A stretch of DNA of 64,000 bases from Tahibacter aquaticus (GTDB taxonomy: Bacteria > Pseudomonadota > Gammaproteobacteria > Xanthomonadales > Rhodanobacteraceae), in NCBI RefSeq assembly GCF_004363655.1, contig NZ_SNZH01000010.1:206766-270765 (forward strand), read 5' to 3'. Below are positions 20,379 to 29,761 of this stretch, one piece after another. How positions within the stretch are numbered: position 1 is the stretch's first letter; every line of letters starts with the position of its first letter. A model generated the notes under the pieces. The model had not been told where the DNA came from, searched no databases, and was given only the letters and a program-made list of their open reading frames with translations. The position numbers were made by a program, and so were the translations under genes.

Positions 20379-20399
20379 ACCGCCGGGGTATCCGGCGGT
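20379..20399 (-). terminator. Terminator of the nucleoside hydrolase gene
   Basis: A perfect 8-bp stem (ACCGCCGG / CCGGCGGT) with a 5-base loop starts 7 bases beyond the stop codon at 20406. No long T-tract follows. Confidence 0.55.
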
Positions 20400-20405
20400 C
20401 ATGCA

Positions 20406-21329
20406 TCAGGCGGCGCCGAGCGCCGCCACGATCATCGCCTCGAAACGCTGCTGGTCCACTTCCAGCACGATGCGCGCATTCGCAGGCAGGCCGTTGCGGC
20501 CGTCCCAGTCGACGATGGTGGCGCCGCGCGTGAGCGAGCCGTTGAGTTCCACCGCCACGTGGCGATGTTCGGCCCGAATCACGCAGTCGGGCTGCAGCGC
20601 GACGGCCATGGCCAGCGCATCGGCCAGGACCAGGCCCGGGCGGCGGCGCTCCTGCATGAAGCCGCGGATTTTTTGCGAGATGCGCTCGTAGCAACGCGCG
20701 CGGTCGTCGTCCGCAGCGAGCCAGGACTCGAACCGCTGCAGTGCGATGCCGTGGCGCATCGTTGCCTCCCAGTCCACCAGTTCAAATTGCGGCCAGGTAG
20801 AAAAAACGATATGTGCAGATTCGGGGTCGAAGCCAATATTGAATTCCGCCGGCACCGAGGTGTTGCCGCGGCCGGTCACTGCGCCACCCATCACCACCAG
20901 GCGCGGCACGCGCTGCGGCAAGGTCGGGTCCAGGCGCAGGGCCAGGGCCAGATTGGTCAGCGGGCCCAGCGCGACCAGGGTCAGTTCGCCCGGCTGTTCC
21001 TGTGTCAGGCGGATCAAGGCCAGTGCCGCGTGCTCCGCCTCGGCCTTGCGCTCTGGCAATGGCAGGCCCGCATCGCCGAAACCGTCAACGCCATGGACAA
21101 ACGCGGCGTCTGCCGCCGGCAGTACCAGCGGCGTGTCGCAACCGGCAAATACCGGCGTCTCGGCACCGACCAACTCGACCAGGCGCAGCGCATTGGTGAC
21201 CGTGTGGGCCAGGCCGACATTGCCGGCGGCGATGCTCAGGCCAACCACGGCCGCATGCTGGTAGGCCATCAACAACGCCAGCGCATCGTCGACACCGGGA
21301 TCGGTGTCGATCAGTAGCAAATTCTGCAT
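20406..21329 (-). CDS. Nucleoside hydrolase (inosine/uridine-preferring family)
   Basis: A 307-residue enzyme that splits ribonucleosides into base and ribose for salvage. The Ca2+-binding signature DTDPGVDDA is at residues 8-16, and the C-terminal metal/ribose segments NIGFDPESA and LVLADALAMAVAL are also present. GNTSVPAEFN is the usual substrate-binding loop. The start at 21329 follows AGAGACACT; the longer frame upstream adds unrelated sequence and would run into the next gene. Substrate preference cannot be read from sequence. It lies 88 bases after a secreted protein gene on the same strand. Confidence 0.93.
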   Translation of the reverse strand: MQNLLLIDTDPGVDDALALLMAYQHAAVVGLSIAAGNVGLAHTVTNALRLVELVGAETPVFAGCDTPLVLPAADAAFVHGVDGFGDAGLPLPERKAEAEHAALALIRLTQEQPGELTLVALGPLTNLALALRLDPTLPQRVPRLVVMGGAVTGRGNTSVPAEFNIGFDPESAHIVFSTWPQFELVDWEATMRHGIALQRFESWLAADDDRARCYERISQKIRGFMQERRRPGLVLADALAMAVALQPDCVIRAEHRHVAVELNGSLTRGATIVDWDGRNGLPANARIVLEVDQQRFEAMIVAALGAA

Positions 21330-21417
21330 AGTGTCTCTTCTCGCTTGCGCCGCAGCCGGCAATCCGGCCACCGCAGGACTGCTCAGCATAACGCCTGATG
21401 CAATCGGGGCAAGTCGC

Positions 21418-22014
21418 TCAGCGGGCGTCGAAACCACCGCGGAATAGGTGCAGCGGACTTTGCCACTCCACATGATCGAAATGGCAGTAGCTGTAGTCGA
21501 TCGCCGCGGCCGCTGTCTGTGTATGGGCCAGGCTGACCCAGGCGGCACCGCTGTGCAACGGCGCGACAGCGGCGATTTCCAGCGTCTCGAAACCGGCATT
21601 GTTGGTGGCATTGGCCACTTTGCGCGTGAGCAGCACACCGGCGCCATCGGGGCAGTCGGCCGTGTTCAGCACATCGATACGCAGCTCGCAGGATGCATTC
21701 GGCTTGAGCTGCGGCTGCACTGCCGCGCGCAGGGTGAACGCGCCCGGTGCCAGTTTCACGCATTGCCCCCAGAAGTCGCGGCGCGGGCCGGAACGCAGGT
21801 TGCGTACGCGGCCGCTGCCCGCGGCGGGGGAACCGACTGCGGCGTCCCAGGACACATCGCCGCCGGTGCCGCTGTCGAGGTACCAGCGCCAGTTGATCGG
21901 TGCGCTGGCGCTGACTGGGTCGGTGTCGAATTCCGGATTGCGCAGGAAGGTTTCCGGCGCCGGCAGGGGCTGCGTCCATGCGGCAGCGAGCAGAAGACTG
22001 GCAATGGCCTGCAT
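21418..22014 (-). CDS. Secreted protein of unknown function with LFRGGFD C-terminus
   Basis: A 198-residue exported protein. MQAIASLLLAAAWTQPLPAP is the signal. The mature part begins ETFLRNPEFDTDP, phrasing common at the start of carbohydrate-binding-module-like jelly-roll domains. It continues with paired Cys (FWGQCVKLAPGAFTLRAAVQ; ASCELRIDV; ADCPDGAGV) and ends HVEWQSPLHLFRGGFDAR. The ending resembles that of three other secreted proteins in this window. The ATG at 22014 is favoured over a GTG 9 bases upstream because GGGAG is 9 bases before it. Function is unknown. Confidence 0.8.
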   Translation of the reverse strand: MQAIASLLLAAAWTQPLPAPETFLRNPEFDTDPVSASAPINWRWYLDSGTGGDVSWDAAVGSPAAGSGRVRNLRSGPRRDFWGQCVKLAPGAFTLRAAVQPQLKPNASCELRIDVLNTADCPDGAGVLLTRKVANATNNAGFETLEIAAVAPLHSGAAWVSLAHTQTAAAAIDYSYCHFDHVEWQSPLHLFRGGFDAR

Positions 22015-22116
22015 GACGATCACTCCCGCGGTGAGGCAGCCGCACTATAGCGCGGCAGGGCACAGACGCCAGAGCACGGAACGACGCTGGTCGCCGGCCT
22101 GCGGCCGTGCGTCGGC

Positions 22117-24198
22117 TCAGGCACCGGCGTAGCGGGCTGAAGCACCGATCCAGCGCACGACGATGCGTTCGGCCAGGGCTGGATACCGGGTCAGCAGGGT
22201 TTCGCCGACGCTTTGCACCGACGGCAGCAGCTCCGCATCGCGCTGGATGTCGGCGATGCGGAACTCCAGCCGGCCGGTCTGGCGCGTCCCCAGCATCTCG
22301 CCCGGGCCGCGCAATTCCAGATCCTTTTCGGCGATGCGAAACCCGTCGTTGGTTTCGCGCATCACCTGCAGCCGGGCCCGCGCCAATTGCGACAATGGCG
22401 ACTGATACAACAATGCACAACTGGATGCGATACTGCCGCGCCCTACCCGCCCGCGCAGCTGGTGCAGCTGGGCCAGGCCCAGACGCTCGGCGTTTTCGAT
22501 CACCATCAGGCTGGCATTGGGTACGTCCACGCCAACCTCGATCACCGTAGTCGCCACCAGCACGGCAATGTCGCCGGCCTTGAACGCGTCCATGATCGCG
22601 CTCTTGTCCTTGGGCTTGAGCCGCCCGTGCACCAGGCCAACCTTCAGCTCCGGCAGGATTGCCGATAGTTCCGCATGGGTGACTTCGGCCGCCTGCGCTT
22701 CCAGCAGTTCGGTCTCCTCGATCAAGGTACAGACCCAGTACGCCTGGCGCCCCTCCAGACAGGCAGCGCGAATGCGCGCGACCATTTCGTGCCGGCGCGC
22801 ATTCGACACGGCCACGGTGGTGACCGGTGTGCGTCCGGGCGGCAGTTCATCGATGACCGAGACATCCAGGTCGGCGTAGGCTGTCATCGCCAGGGTGCGT
22901 GGAATCGGCGTCGCCGTCAGTACCAGCTGGTGCGGAATGCGCTCGCCTTCGCGGCCCTTGTCGCGCAGGGCCAGGCGCTGGTGCACGCCGAAGCGGTGCT
23001 GTTCGTCAACGATGGCCAGGCCCAGCTCACGAAACACCACACCTTCCTGCATCAGGGCATGCGTCCCCACCACCATCGATGCGTCGGCGGCAACGGCATC
23101 CAGTGCCGCCTTGCGTGCCTTGCCCTGCACCTTGCCGGCCAGCCAGACCACGTCGATGCCCAGCGGCTCGAACCAGGCACGCAGATTGCGCAGATGCTGC
23201 TCGGCCAGCAGCTCGGTCGGTGCCATCAACGCGGCCTGGCGGCCCGCCTCGATCGCAGTCAGCGCCGCCAGCGCGGCCACTACGGTCTTGCCCGAACCCA
23301 CATCGCCCTGCACCAGACGCAGCATGGGCTCGTCTGAATCCAGATCCCGCGACACTTCTTTGGCGACGCGACGCTGCGCCGCCGTCAGCGCAAACGGCAA
23401 CGACTGCAGCAGGCGCTTGCGCAGCGCGCCGGCTCCCTTGAGACGCGGTGCGGCCTGGCGCCGCACGGCATTGCGCAGCTGTTTCAGGCTCAGGTGATGA
23501 CTGAGCAACTCCTCGAAGGCGAGGCGCCGCTGCGCCGGATGCACGCCCAGCAGCAGCTGCGACACATCGGCTTCCGGTGGTGGCCGGTGTACGAACAGCA
23601 GTGCACGGCGCAGCGAAGCGAGCTTGAGCCCGGCGCGCAATTCACGTGGGATCAGCTCCAGTTCCTCGTCGTCGGGCAGGCGCTGCAGAGCGTGCTGGAT
23701 CAGACTGCCCAAGCGCTTCTGGCCGAGGCCTTCAGTCGTCGGATAGACCGGCGTCAGCGTCTCTTCGACGGAAGTGGGTTCGTCGTCGGCGATGCGCTGG
23801 TACTGCGGATGCACCATTTCCAGGCTGTTCGCGCCGTAACGCGCCTCGCCGAAGCAACGCAGGCGCGTACCCGGCTTGAGCTGGTCGGCCTGCGCACCGC
23901 GAAAGTGGAAAAAGCGCAAAACCAGCGTAGCCTGCGAACCGTCGCTGATCGCCACGCGCAGCTGCGGCCGGCCGCGAAAACCCTTCTGCACCGCATCGAC
24001 CACGCCCTCGACCTGGGCAGATTCGCCCGGCCGCAGGTCGGCGATCGGCACCAGGCGAGTACGATCCTCGTAGCGCAGCGGCAGATGAAACCAGAGATCC
24101 TGCAGCGTTGTTGCACCTAGCCGGGCCAGGCATTCGCGCAGCGCCGGCCCGACACCGGGCAGACTGGTCAGCGGCTGCAGCCCCGCATCCTGCGGCAT
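22117..24198 (-). CDS. recG: ATP-dependent DNA helicase RecG
   Basis: A 693-residue superfamily 2 helicase that remodels stalled forks and branched DNA. The N-terminal wedge/OB domain begins LTSLPGVGPALRECLARLG and includes LWFHLPLRYEDRTRLVPI. Helicase motifs are intact: Walker A GDVGSGKTVVA, DEQH box (IVDEQHRFGVHQR), TATPIPRTLAMTAY, VATTVIEVGVDVPNAS, and the RecG-typical QLRGRVGRG. It sits 20 bases after ridA in the order rpoZ-spoT-ridA-recG. Confidence 0.97.
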   Translation of the reverse strand: MPQDAGLQPLTSLPGVGPALRECLARLGATTLQDLWFHLPLRYEDRTRLVPIADLRPGESAQVEGVVDAVQKGFRGRPQLRVAISDGSQATLVLRFFHFRGAQADQLKPGTRLRCFGEARYGANSLEMVHPQYQRIADDEPTSVEETLTPVYPTTEGLGQKRLGSLIQHALQRLPDDEELELIPRELRAGLKLASLRRALLFVHRPPPEADVSQLLLGVHPAQRRLAFEELLSHHLSLKQLRNAVRRQAAPRLKGAGALRKRLLQSLPFALTAAQRRVAKEVSRDLDSDEPMLRLVQGDVGSGKTVVAALAALTAIEAGRQAALMAPTELLAEQHLRNLRAWFEPLGIDVVWLAGKVQGKARKAALDAVAADASMVVGTHALMQEGVVFRELGLAIVDEQHRFGVHQRLALRDKGREGERIPHQLVLTATPIPRTLAMTAYADLDVSVIDELPPGRTPVTTVAVSNARRHEMVARIRAACLEGRQAYWVCTLIEETELLEAQAAEVTHAELSAILPELKVGLVHGRLKPKDKSAIMDAFKAGDIAVLVATTVIEVGVDVPNASLMVIENAERLGLAQLHQLRGRVGRGSIASSCALLYQSPLSQLARARLQVMRETNDGFRIAEKDLELRGPGEMLGTRQTGRLEFRIADIQRDAELLPSVQSVGETLLTRYPALAERIVVRWIGASARYAGA

Positions 24199-24218
24199 GA
24201 GAGCGTCTGGCTAACGCT

Positions 24219-24602
24219 TCAGCTGCGCACCAGCACCAGGTCTACCTCGACCTGAGCACCGCGCGGCAAGGACGCCACGCCGATGGTCGAGCGCGCCGGA
24301 TACGGCTGCTGGAAATAGTCGGCCATCACCGCATTGACCGCAGCGAAATTCCCCAGGTCGGTGAGATAGATGCCGACACGTGCCACGTCGGCGAAGCTGG
24401 CACCGCCCGCCTCCACCACCGCCCGCAGATTCTCGAACACCTGGCGTGCCTGTGCGGCGATATCGCCACCGACCAGTTCGCCCGTCACCGGATCCAGCGG
24501 AATCTGTCCCGAGGTATAGATCGTGTTACCGACCTGCACGGCCTGGGAGTAAGGGCCGATGGCCTTGGGTGCATTGTCGCTGGCAATGATGGAGCGGGAC
24601 AT
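24219..24602 (-). CDS. ridA: RidA-family enamine/imine deaminase
   Basis: A 127-residue trimeric enzyme that hydrolyses reactive 2-aminoacrylate and related imines. Family segments are present: [12 protein letters not shown] near the start, [24 protein letters not shown], and the catalytic-Arg region [22 protein letters not shown]. The ATG at 24602 has AAGGA upstream and gives the normal length; the frame continues upstream without family sequence. It lies between spoT and recG, a common gammaproteobacterial neighbourhood. Confidence 0.96.
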   Translation of the reverse strand: MSRSIIASDNAPKAIGPYSQAVQVGNTIYTSGQIPLDPVTGELVGGDIAAQARQVFENLRAVVEAGGASFADVARVGIYLTDLGNFAAVNAVMADYFQQPYPARSTIGVASLPRGAQVEVDLVLVRS

Positions 24603-25067
24603 GGCAATCCTTGGGGAGTCAGGGCAAGCGCTGGATTCTAGCCAGCAGCGCCGGGGAAGCGTACTAGCAGCGACGGCGAGGACCATAGGCGCGAGCGGTT
24701 TCGACGTTGCGTCCACTCGTGAATTCCAGCACAAGGCGCTCACTGCCGTTGCCTGGGATTTTGCTGTGGCTGTGGCTTCTGCGCGCAGGAAGCGCGCTTC
24801 TTACCGGGCCCCGGATGCCGCGGCATCCGGGGTGTCCTTTGGGAATCCAGAGGGCATTTGGACAAGCAAATGTCCTCTGTTCGCGCGCAACAGGCGCGCG
24901 AAACGCGCCGCACGGCGCTAGACAAACACGTCCGCCACCGGCGGACTCCTTAGCGAAAACCGAGAAACGAAGCAGAGTCCGGCACCGCCCCCTCACCCCA
25001 ACCCTCCCCCAAGCGAGCTTGGGGGAGAGGGAGCAAAGAGTCAGCTCAGCTACCCAAAATCCAGAAT
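24603..25067. other. Hairpin-rich intergenic region between spoT and ridA
   Basis: This gap of 465 bases holds no convincing gene. It is dense in inverted repeats: a perfect 24-base palindrome at 24809-24832 (CCCCGGATGCCG and its mirror), an imperfect one just after it (GAGGGCATTTG / CAAATGTCCTC), CG-rich short dyads, and a 10-bp stem at 25004-25027. The style resembles mosaic intergenic repeats of Xanthomonadaceae. Confidence 0.5.
25004..25027 (-). terminator. Hairpin downstream of spoT
   Basis: CTCCCCCAAG and its complement form a perfect 10-bp stem with a CGAG loop, 41 bases beyond the spoT stop. It sits in a larger stretch typical of a dispersed repeat (CCCCTCACCCCAACCCTCCC). It could end the rpoZ-spoT transcript or stabilise its end. 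Confidence 0.5.
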
Positions 25068-27233
25068 TCAAACCGGATGCCGATAAACCCCATGCACCAC
25101 CCCCAACCTGCGCACCCTGCGCATCACGTCGGCCAGGTGCTTGCGGTTACGTACCTCGATCGTGAAAACGATGATCGCCGACATCAGCCCGCGGTCCTGG
25201 TATTCCACATTTTCAATGTTGGAATTGCTCTCGGCAATCGCCGCGGCAACCGAGGCGAGCACGCCGGGCTTGTTCTGGATGTCGACGCGCAGCTCGCATT
25301 TGTAGTCGCCGCTGACGTCGCGGTCCCACTCCATCGCGATGCAGCGTTCCGGCGTCTTGCGGAACTCTGGCACGTTCGGGCATTCGAGGCGGTGTACGAC
25401 CACACCCTTGCCAGCCGTCATGAAGCCCATGATCTCGTCGCCGGGAAGCGGATGGCAGCAATTGGCGAACGTCAGTACGCCGCGCTCGGCACCCGTGATA
25501 CGGATGCTTTCGGCGGTGCGCGAGACGCGCAGGCGTGTCTTGCCGCCCTTGAGGCGCAGCAGCTGCGTGGCCACGTGCTCGGCCACGCGATTGCCCAGCG
25601 CAATATCGGCGAGCAGCTCTTCCAGTCGGCGGAATTTGTTTTCCGCGAGGTAGCGGTCGAGCATTTCGCTCGATATGCCTTCCAGCGAAATGCCGACCTG
25701 GTCCAGCGCGCGATCGAGCATGCGATGGCCGAGTTCCACCGCATCTTCGTGCTGCAGCCGCTTAAGGTGATGGCGTATGGCCGTGCGCGCCTTGGCCGAA
25801 ACCACCCATTCCAGCCATTGCGGATGCGGCTGGGCCGACGGCGCGGTGATGATTTCCACAGTCTGCCCGCTGACCAGCTTGGTGCGCAGCGGCGCCAGCT
25901 TGCGATCCACGCGCGCTGCCACTGCATGACTGCCTACGTCGGTATGCACGGCATAGGCGAAATCCAGCGCCGTGGCATTGCGCGGCAGCGCCAGGATGCG
26001 GCCCTTGGGCGTGAACAGGTACACGTCATCGGGGAACAGATCGACCTTGACGTTCTCGATGAACTCCAGCGAGGAGGACGTGCGCGCCTGGCTGTCGATC
26101 AGTCCTTCCACCCATTCGCGCGCACGCGACTGCGCCGCATTGCCCTGGGCCCCGCCGGACTTGTAAGCCCAGTGCGCTGCGACACCGCGCTCGGCCACCG
26201 AATCCATCTCTTCGGTGCGGATCTGGATTTCGATCGGCGCGGCAAACGGACCAACGACAACCGTATGCAGCGACTGGTAGCCGTTGACCTTGGGAATCGC
26301 GATGAAATCGCGGAAACGCGTGTCCATCGGCTTGTACAGGCCGTGCACGGCACCCAGCGAGTGATAGCAACGCATCACGCTGTCGGTGACGACGCGGAAA
26401 CCGTAGACGTCCATCACCTGGGTAAAGGATTTGTGCTCGTTCTTCATCTTGGTGTAGATGCTGAACGGCGATTTGATCCGGCTGACCACGCGCGCGACGA
26501 TGCCTTCGGAGGCGAGCCGCGCTATCAATGCCGTCTCGATCTTGGCCATGGCTTCGCGCCGGTTGCCCAAGGTGTTCTTGATGCGGGTTTCTATGACCCG
26601 ATGCCGGTCCGGGTACATGCCACGGAAGCCCAGCTCCTGCAGCTCGCCCTTGAACTTGTTCATGCCCAGGCGCTGGGCAATGGGCGCGTAGATTTCCAGC
26701 GTCTCGCGCGCGATGCGTCGGCGCGCCGAGGCTTCCATCGCCCCCAGCGTGCGCATGTTGTGCAGGCGATCGGCCAGCTTGATCAGGATGACGCGCAGAT
26801 CGCGCGCCATCGCCAGCAGCATCTTGCGGAAGCTTTCCGCGGCGGCTTCCTGGCGGCTCTTGAATTGCAGCTTGTCGAGCTTGGTCACGCCGTCGACCAG
26901 CTCGGCCACGGGCTCGCCGAATTCGGCGGCGAGTTCGGCGCGGGTCAGTTCGGTATCTTCGAGCGTGTCGTGCAGGATCGCAGCGATGATGGTCTCGTGA
27001 TCGAGACCCAGGTCGGCCATGATCGAGGCAACCGCCACCGGATGAGTGATGTACGGTTCGCCGCTCTTGCGCTTCTGCTCGCGATGCGCGTGCGCACCGA
27101 CCTCGTAGGCGCGGCGCACCCGTGCCACCTGCGCCAACGGCAGGTACTGCACAAGCTTGTCTTCCAGCGCGCGAACGTAGGCGGGAGGGTCGCTCAACGC
27201 CGGCGCCTGCTGCGAGACCAGGGCCGTATCCAC
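25068..27233 (-). CDS. spoT: Bifunctional (p)ppGpp synthetase/hydrolase SpoT
   Basis: A 721-residue stringent-response enzyme. The N-terminal HD hydrolase has YITHPVAVA (His 64) and ILHDTLEDTE (His 88, Asp 89), so hydrolysis should be active. The synthetase domain follows (RIKSPFSIYTKMKNEHK, YGFRVVTDS, EIQIRTEEMDSVAERGVAAH). Next are the TGS domain (VYLFTPKGRILALPRNATAL), a helical/zinc-finger-like region (TFANCCHPLPGDEIMGF) and a C-terminal ACT domain (ELRVDIQNKPGVLASVAAAI). An intact HD motif separates it from RelA. It follows rpoZ by 55 bases in the standard rpoZ-spoT order. Confidence 0.97.
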   Translation of the reverse strand: MDTALVSQQAPALSDPPAYVRALEDKLVQYLPLAQVARVRRAYEVGAHAHREQKRKSGEPYITHPVAVASIMADLGLDHETIIAAILHDTLEDTELTRAELAAEFGEPVAELVDGVTKLDKLQFKSRQEAAAESFRKMLLAMARDLRVILIKLADRLHNMRTLGAMEASARRRIARETLEIYAPIAQRLGMNKFKGELQELGFRGMYPDRHRVIETRIKNTLGNRREAMAKIETALIARLASEGIVARVVSRIKSPFSIYTKMKNEHKSFTQVMDVYGFRVVTDSVMRCYHSLGAVHGLYKPMDTRFRDFIAIPKVNGYQSLHTVVVGPFAAPIEIQIRTEEMDSVAERGVAAHWAYKSGGAQGNAAQSRAREWVEGLIDSQARTSSSLEFIENVKVDLFPDDVYLFTPKGRILALPRNATALDFAYAVHTDVGSHAVAARVDRKLAPLRTKLVSGQTVEIITAPSAQPHPQWLEWVVSAKARTAIRHHLKRLQHEDAVELGHRMLDRALDQVGISLEGISSEMLDRYLAENKFRRLEELLADIALGNRVAEHVATQLLRLKGGKTRLRVSRTAESIRITGAERGVLTFANCCHPLPGDEIMGFMTAGKGVVVHRLECPNVPEFRKTPERCIAMEWDRDVSGDYKCELRVDIQNKPGVLASVAAAIAESNSNIENVEYQDRGLMSAIIVFTIEVRNRKHLADVMRRVRRLGVVHGVYRHPV

Positions 27234-27288
27234 GGGTTACTCCGCCGGAGTGCAGGCCGGCGCGAAACGCCAGCCCGGTTGCAAGGGT

Positions 27289-27582
27289 TTACAGATCGTC
27301 GCCGCCGCCCTTGAGATCGTCGTCGACTTCGGCGGCAGCCCATTCCAGTGCTTCGCGCTCGGCGCGCTCGCGTTCGAGCTTTTCTACCTGCTCGATCAGT
27401 GCATTGTCGACCTTGCCTTCGGCAATTTCGCGCAGTGCCAGTACGGTGGGCTTGTCGTTCTCCGAGACGACCAGGGAGTCAGCACCCTTGGCTAACTGGC
27501 GTGCACGCTTGGTCGCCATCAGGACCAGTTCGAAACGGTTATCGACTACCTGCAGGCAATCTTCTACGGTGACTCGGGCCAT
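27289..27582 (-). CDS. rpoZ: RNA polymerase omega subunit
   Basis: A 97-residue subunit that helps assemble core polymerase and takes part in ppGpp binding. It begins [20 protein letters not shown] and includes [13 protein letters not shown] and [15 protein letters not shown]. The acidic tail ends [11 protein letters not shown]. The ATG at 27582 has TGAGG upstream; the longer frame is not family-like. It is the first gene of rpoZ-spoT; the usual upstream neighbour gmk lies 4.4 kb away behind the mla genes. Confidence 0.97.
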   Translation of the reverse strand: MARVTVEDCLQVVDNRFELVLMATKRARQLAKGADSLVVSENDKPTVLALREIAEGKVDNALIEQVEKLERERAEREALEWAAAEVDDDLKGGGDDL

Positions 27583-27780
27583 GTGAACCTCAAAATCAGA
27601 AAAATCAGACGCTTGTATGCCCGCATTGTAGCCGTGGCAACGGTCTCGGCGCAAACCGGCTTAGCGGGGCGGGGCATAGCAGGTGTACACTTCCGGATTC
27701 GTGCCCGGTCCGGGGCTTGAATCCGCAGAGGATCAGTCCCACTGAGCGCTGCGCCCCCGCTGCTGCAGGAAGCCGTACGC

Positions 27781-28605
27781 ATGCAATTCCCTTCGCGCTG
27801 GAAGCCGCTGAAAGTGCTGGCCCTGGTCACTTTCAGTCTGGTCATGGCGGGCTGCACCATCGCCAAGCCTCGTACCGACGATCCCTGGGAGCGCTGGAAC
27901 CGCAAGGCCTACGCCTTCAACGATGCTGCCGACCGGGCCGTAATCCGCCCCGTCGCCGTCGGCTATCGCAAGATCACAACACCGAACATGCGGCGCGTGC
28001 TGAGCAATTTTTTCAGCAACTTGCGCATGCCCATCACCATGGTGAACAACCTGCTGCAGGGCCGGCCCAAGGATTTCACGCGTAGCACCGGCCGTTTCCT
28101 GGTGAACACCACCCTGGGCCTGGTCGGATTCTTCGACCCTGCCAGCCAGATGGGCCTGAAACTGCAGGAGCAGGATTTCGGCACCACCCTGGCCAAATGG
28201 GGCGTGCCTGACGGCCCGTACCTCGTGCTGCCGCTGCTGGGCTCGACCACGGCGCGCGATGTGTTCCGTTTTCCGGTCGACCGCCTGGCCGACCCGCTGT
28301 CCTGGTATGCCTCCCATCGTGACCTGCGCCTGCAGGCTCAGTACATGCCGACCTGGCTGTTCCTGATCACCTTGCGTTCGCGCGGCATCGAGGCAGAAGG
28401 CCTGCTGGAAGGGGTCTACGATCCCTACGTGTTCTATCGCGATGCCTATCGCCAGCAGCGTGTCTACCGCATCTACGACGGCAACCCGCCGGTGGAAGTG
28501 ATCGAACTGCTGCAAGGTGTCGGCGAGGATTTCGATCCGGAAGAGCTGCTGGAAGAACAGCGCAGCATCAACGCGGCCCCGCAGAAAACCAGCGACGGCA
28601 GTTGA
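27781..28605 (+). CDS. mlaA: Outer-membrane phospholipid-retrieval lipoprotein MlaA (VacJ)
   Basis: A 274-residue lipoprotein that removes misplaced phospholipid from the outer leaflet of the outer membrane. The lipobox is LVMAGC. The family core follows: DPWERWNRKAYAFND, VLSNFFSNLRMPITMVNNLL, TTLGLVGFFDPASQMGL, DFGTTLAKWGVPDGPYLVLP and STTARD. It is transcribed opposite to mlaFEDCB, whose products move the lipid onward, and the two units converge on a shared hairpin. The acidic C-terminal tail is ordinary for the family. Confidence 0.96.
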   Translation: MQFPSRWKPLKVLALVTFSLVMAGCTIAKPRTDDPWERWNRKAYAFNDAADRAVIRPVAVGYRKITTPNMRRVLSNFFSNLRMPITMVNNLLQGRPKDFTRSTGRFLVNTTLGLVGFFDPASQMGLKLQEQDFGTTLAKWGVPDGPYLVLPLLGSTTARDVFRFPVDRLADPLSWYASHRDLRLQAQYMPTWLFLITLRSRGIEAEGLLEGVYDPYVFYRDAYRQQRVYRIYDGNPPVEVIELLQGVGEDFDPEELLEEQRSINAAPQKTSDGS

Positions 28606-28669
28606 CGCGGCGAATCGCAGGCCGGGTGAGCCGCCAGGCGCACCCTGAATCACGGTGTCGCCGCAACGA

Positions 28670-28729
28670 AAAAGCCCGAGCCGAAGCAATGTCTTGGTTT
28701 GCAAGGCCATTGCTTCGGCTCGGGCTTTT
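28670..28729. terminator. Long bidirectional hairpin between mlaA and the mla operon
   Basis: A perfect 22-bp inverted repeat (28670-28691 and 28708-28729) with a 16-base loop is flanked by A runs on one side and T on the other, so it can stop transcription from both sides. It lies between the convergent mlaA and mlaB ends. Confidence 0.85.
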
Positions 28730-28793
28730 CGATGTTCGATGTCCCGGGATGCGCCTGGCGACCTACCCCTGCCCGCCTCGGCTTGTGGCTTCG

Positions 28794-29120
28794 TTACGCT
28801 GGTTTTTTGCCCGGCATACCGAGCAACACTTCCACTTCGCCCAGCTGTGCCAGTGCCTGCAAGGTCGCCGGCATGGCCGTGATCTGCAGCGCCGCGCCAC
28901 GGACGCGGGCAGCACGGCATAAAGCCAGCAGCACGCCCAGTCCTGCGCTGTCGCTGGCGCTGACGCCGGAAAGATCCAGCGTCGTCACATCGCCGCGGGC
29001 GAGATAAGCCCGCGCCTGCGCCAGCGCCGTCGCGGCGGTGGCGAAAACCAGGTCGCCGGACATCGCGAGGATGCCCGGCGCTGGGGTGGATACCTGCACT
29101 GGCGCAGCGGCAGTGGCCAT
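28794..29120 (-). CDS. mlaB: STAS-domain protein MlaB
   Basis: A 108-residue cytoplasmic STAS protein. In Mla systems it binds the MlaF ATPase and is needed for a stable transporter. The STAS core shows GDLVFATAATALAQAR, VTTLDLSGVSASDSAGLGVLLAL and LQITAMPATLQALAQL. The Ser at DSAGL is at the position that can be phosphorylated in STAS anti-anti-sigma proteins. Its start overlaps the mlaC stop (TAATG). It is the last gene of mlaFEDCB. Confidence 0.92.
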   Translation of the reverse strand: MATAAAPVQVSTPAPGILAMSGDLVFATAATALAQARAYLARGDVTTLDLSGVSASDSAGLGVLLALCRAARVRGAALQITAMPATLQALAQLGEVEVLLGMPGKKPA

Positions 29121-29761
29121 TACTTGGCGTTCTTTTCCAGGCTTTCCAGCGCCTTGTCGCCCTGGGTTTCCAGGCGCGTGATGAGCTCTTCCAGGCTGGA
29201 CTTGGCGATTTCCGCCGACACCTGGTTACGATAATTGGTCACGTAGGAAATGCCTTCGATGATCACGTCATAGGCTTTCCATTCGCCGTCCTTGGTCTTA
29301 CGGAAGGCGTAGTCGACCGGTACGCGCTTGCCGTCGTCGAGCACGACTTCGGTGCGCACCAGCGAACGCTTGTCGTTGAGCTCGCCCTTGTACGGCGAAA
29401 TATTGATGCGGCCGCGGGTGTAGTTGAGCAGACCCTCGGCGTAGCGGTGGGCAATGGAGTTGTAGAACGCCTTGGCGAAGCGGGTGCGCTGCTCCGGGCT
29501 GGCCGACTTGGCATTCTGGCCCAGCACCAGGATGGACGCGTAGTCGATATCGAAATGCGGAAGCACAATGCCGTCGATCAGCTTGATCAGCTTGTCGCGG
29601 TCGTTGCGCAATTCGTCCTTGCGCCCTTCCAGTGCCTTGCCCAGGTCGTCGGCAATACCTTGCACGACGCCATTCGGGTCGTTCGCCGCGGCCTGCGCCG
29701 ACGGCATGGCCGCAAACAGCAGAACGGCCAGCAGCGGAAGCAGTTTGCGCAATACACTCAT
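29120..29761 (-). CDS. mlaC: Periplasmic phospholipid-binding protein MlaC
   Basis: A 213-residue exported carrier that shuttles phospholipid between MlaA and MlaD. The signal peptide is LLPLLAVLLFAAMPSAQA. The family core shows LIDGIVLPHFDIDYASILVLG, FAKAFYNSIAHRYAEGLLNY, DDGKRVPVDYAFRKTKDGEW and the conserved YDVIIEGISYVTNYRNQ. Its ATG overlaps the mlaD stop by 4 bases. Confidence 0.95.
   Translation of the reverse strand: MSVLRKLLPLLAVLLFAAMPSAQAAANDPNGVVQGIADDLGKALEGRKDELRNDRDKLIKLIDGIVLPHFDIDYASILVLGQNAKSASPEQRTRFAKAFYNSIAHRYAEGLLNYTRGRINISPYKGELNDKRSLVRTEVVLDDGKRVPVDYAFRKTKDGEWKAYDVIIEGISYVTNYRNQVSAEIAKSSLEELITRLETQGDKALESLEKNAK

Noticed and set aside
24664..25071. Leftward 135-codon frame between spoT and ridA
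   Set aside because: It crosses several strong hairpins, has no ribosome site and reads like translated repeat sequence.
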